From Stenotrophobium sp040387055 (GTDB taxonomy: Bacteria > Pseudomonadota > Gammaproteobacteria > Nevskiales > Nevskiaceae): a stretch of 25,319 bases of DNA. The stretch covers positions 1 through 25,319 of the forward strand of contig JAZKEM010000024.1 in the NCBI GenBank assembly GCA_040387055.1, given 5' to 3'. This document shows, piece after piece, positions 25,192 through 25,319 of this stretch; position 1 is the stretch's first letter; the number at the start of each line of letters is the position of its first letter. The notes under the pieces were generated by a model, which was not told the DNA's origin, made no database searches, and saw only the letters and a list, made by a program, of their open reading frames with translations. The translations under genes were made by a program, and so were the position numbers.

Positions 25192-25319
25192 TTGAACACC
25201 ACCTCTTTCATACCGCCCGCAATCAGCGAAGCTGTATCCAATAATATTCTTGGCAGCGCCAAACCACCTGGCGAAGCCAGATAACGCGGACGCCAAACCG
25301 GATCAAATTTTTCTTTGTA
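25188..25319 (-). CDS. mprF: Phosphatidylglycerol lysyltransferase MprF/LpiA, C-terminal end (rest beyond window)
   Basis: An open frame enters from the right edge and ends with TGA at 25190-25188, giving 43 visible residues. The sequence YKEKFDPVWRPRYLASPGG then LALPRILLDTASLIAGG matches the conserved C-terminal tail of the MprF catalytic (GNAT-like) domain, which transfers lysine from Lys-tRNA to phosphatidylglycerol. It overlaps the start of acvB by four bases (ATGA), as in the known lpiA-acvB (atvA) operons. The product neutralises membrane charge and gives resistance to cationic peptides and acid. The call rests on a short segment plus its neighbour, but both agree. Confidence 0.85.
   Translation of the reverse strand, partial: YKEKFDPVWRPRYLASPGGLALPRILLDTASLIAGGMKEVVFK

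Noticed and set aside
25192..25296. 35-residue N-terminal extension of AcvB
   Set aside because: It would lie out of frame over the end of mprF. The ATG at 25191 has a ribosome site and begins a signal peptide.

Overview
The window looks like a chromosomal draft scaffold from a Gram-negative proteobacterium, most likely a gammaproteobacterium. It carries a tripartite RND pump with an outer-membrane lipoprotein, a phosphoethanolamine-transferase-like enzyme, an MltD-type lytic transglycosylase and an MprF/AcvB lipid pair. A steroid-degrading, Xanthomonadales/Nevskiales-like lineage is my guess from the enzyme types and the intergenic repeats; I could not test it. Exactly 100 N (12302-12401) mark an assembly gap inside the RND permease gene.

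Layout. 1-2482 (minus strand): a 3-ketosteroid-dehydrogenase-like flavoprotein, cut by the window edge, behind an HsaA-like flavin monooxygenase. An 80-bp spacer between them holds two mutually exclusive hairpins. 2635-3490: a gene-free, imperfect inverted repeat whose two arms keep several hairpins through paired, compensatory substitutions. 3492-6260 (minus): an MMPL/HAE3 transporter, divergent from 6396-12301 (plus), which encodes a TetR regulator, outer-membrane factor, adaptor and HAE1 permease. The promoter and a palindromic operator lie between the two. 12455-15029 (plus): a KimA-like APC permease and a hotdog thioesterase. 15039-16280 (minus): a CaCA cation antiporter behind a yybP-ykoY manganese riboswitch with a clear promoter. 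16337-19231 (minus): a periplasmic double retropepsin-like/TPR protein and proline iminopeptidase. 19389-23276 (plus): MltD and the phosphoethanolamine-transferase-like protein. 23295-25319 (minus): the end of mprF, then acvB and a DUF456 protein, as one operon.

How the genes fit together. The left side suggests uptake, efflux and oxidation of steroid-like hydrophobic compounds under a TetR repressor (inference). The centre deals with cation homeostasis. The right side deals with envelope charge and wall turnover: lysyl-phosphatidylglycerol synthesis and hydrolysis, phosphoethanolamine decoration, and a lytic transglycosylase.

The strongest unexplained signal is the 2635-3490 element. Four of the five differences between its outer 77-bp arms form two compensatory base-pair changes, and more such changes occur inside. 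That points to a structure-conserved repeat, possibly a mobile or RNA-encoding family. The best supported regulatory RNA is the riboswitch upstream of the antiporter.
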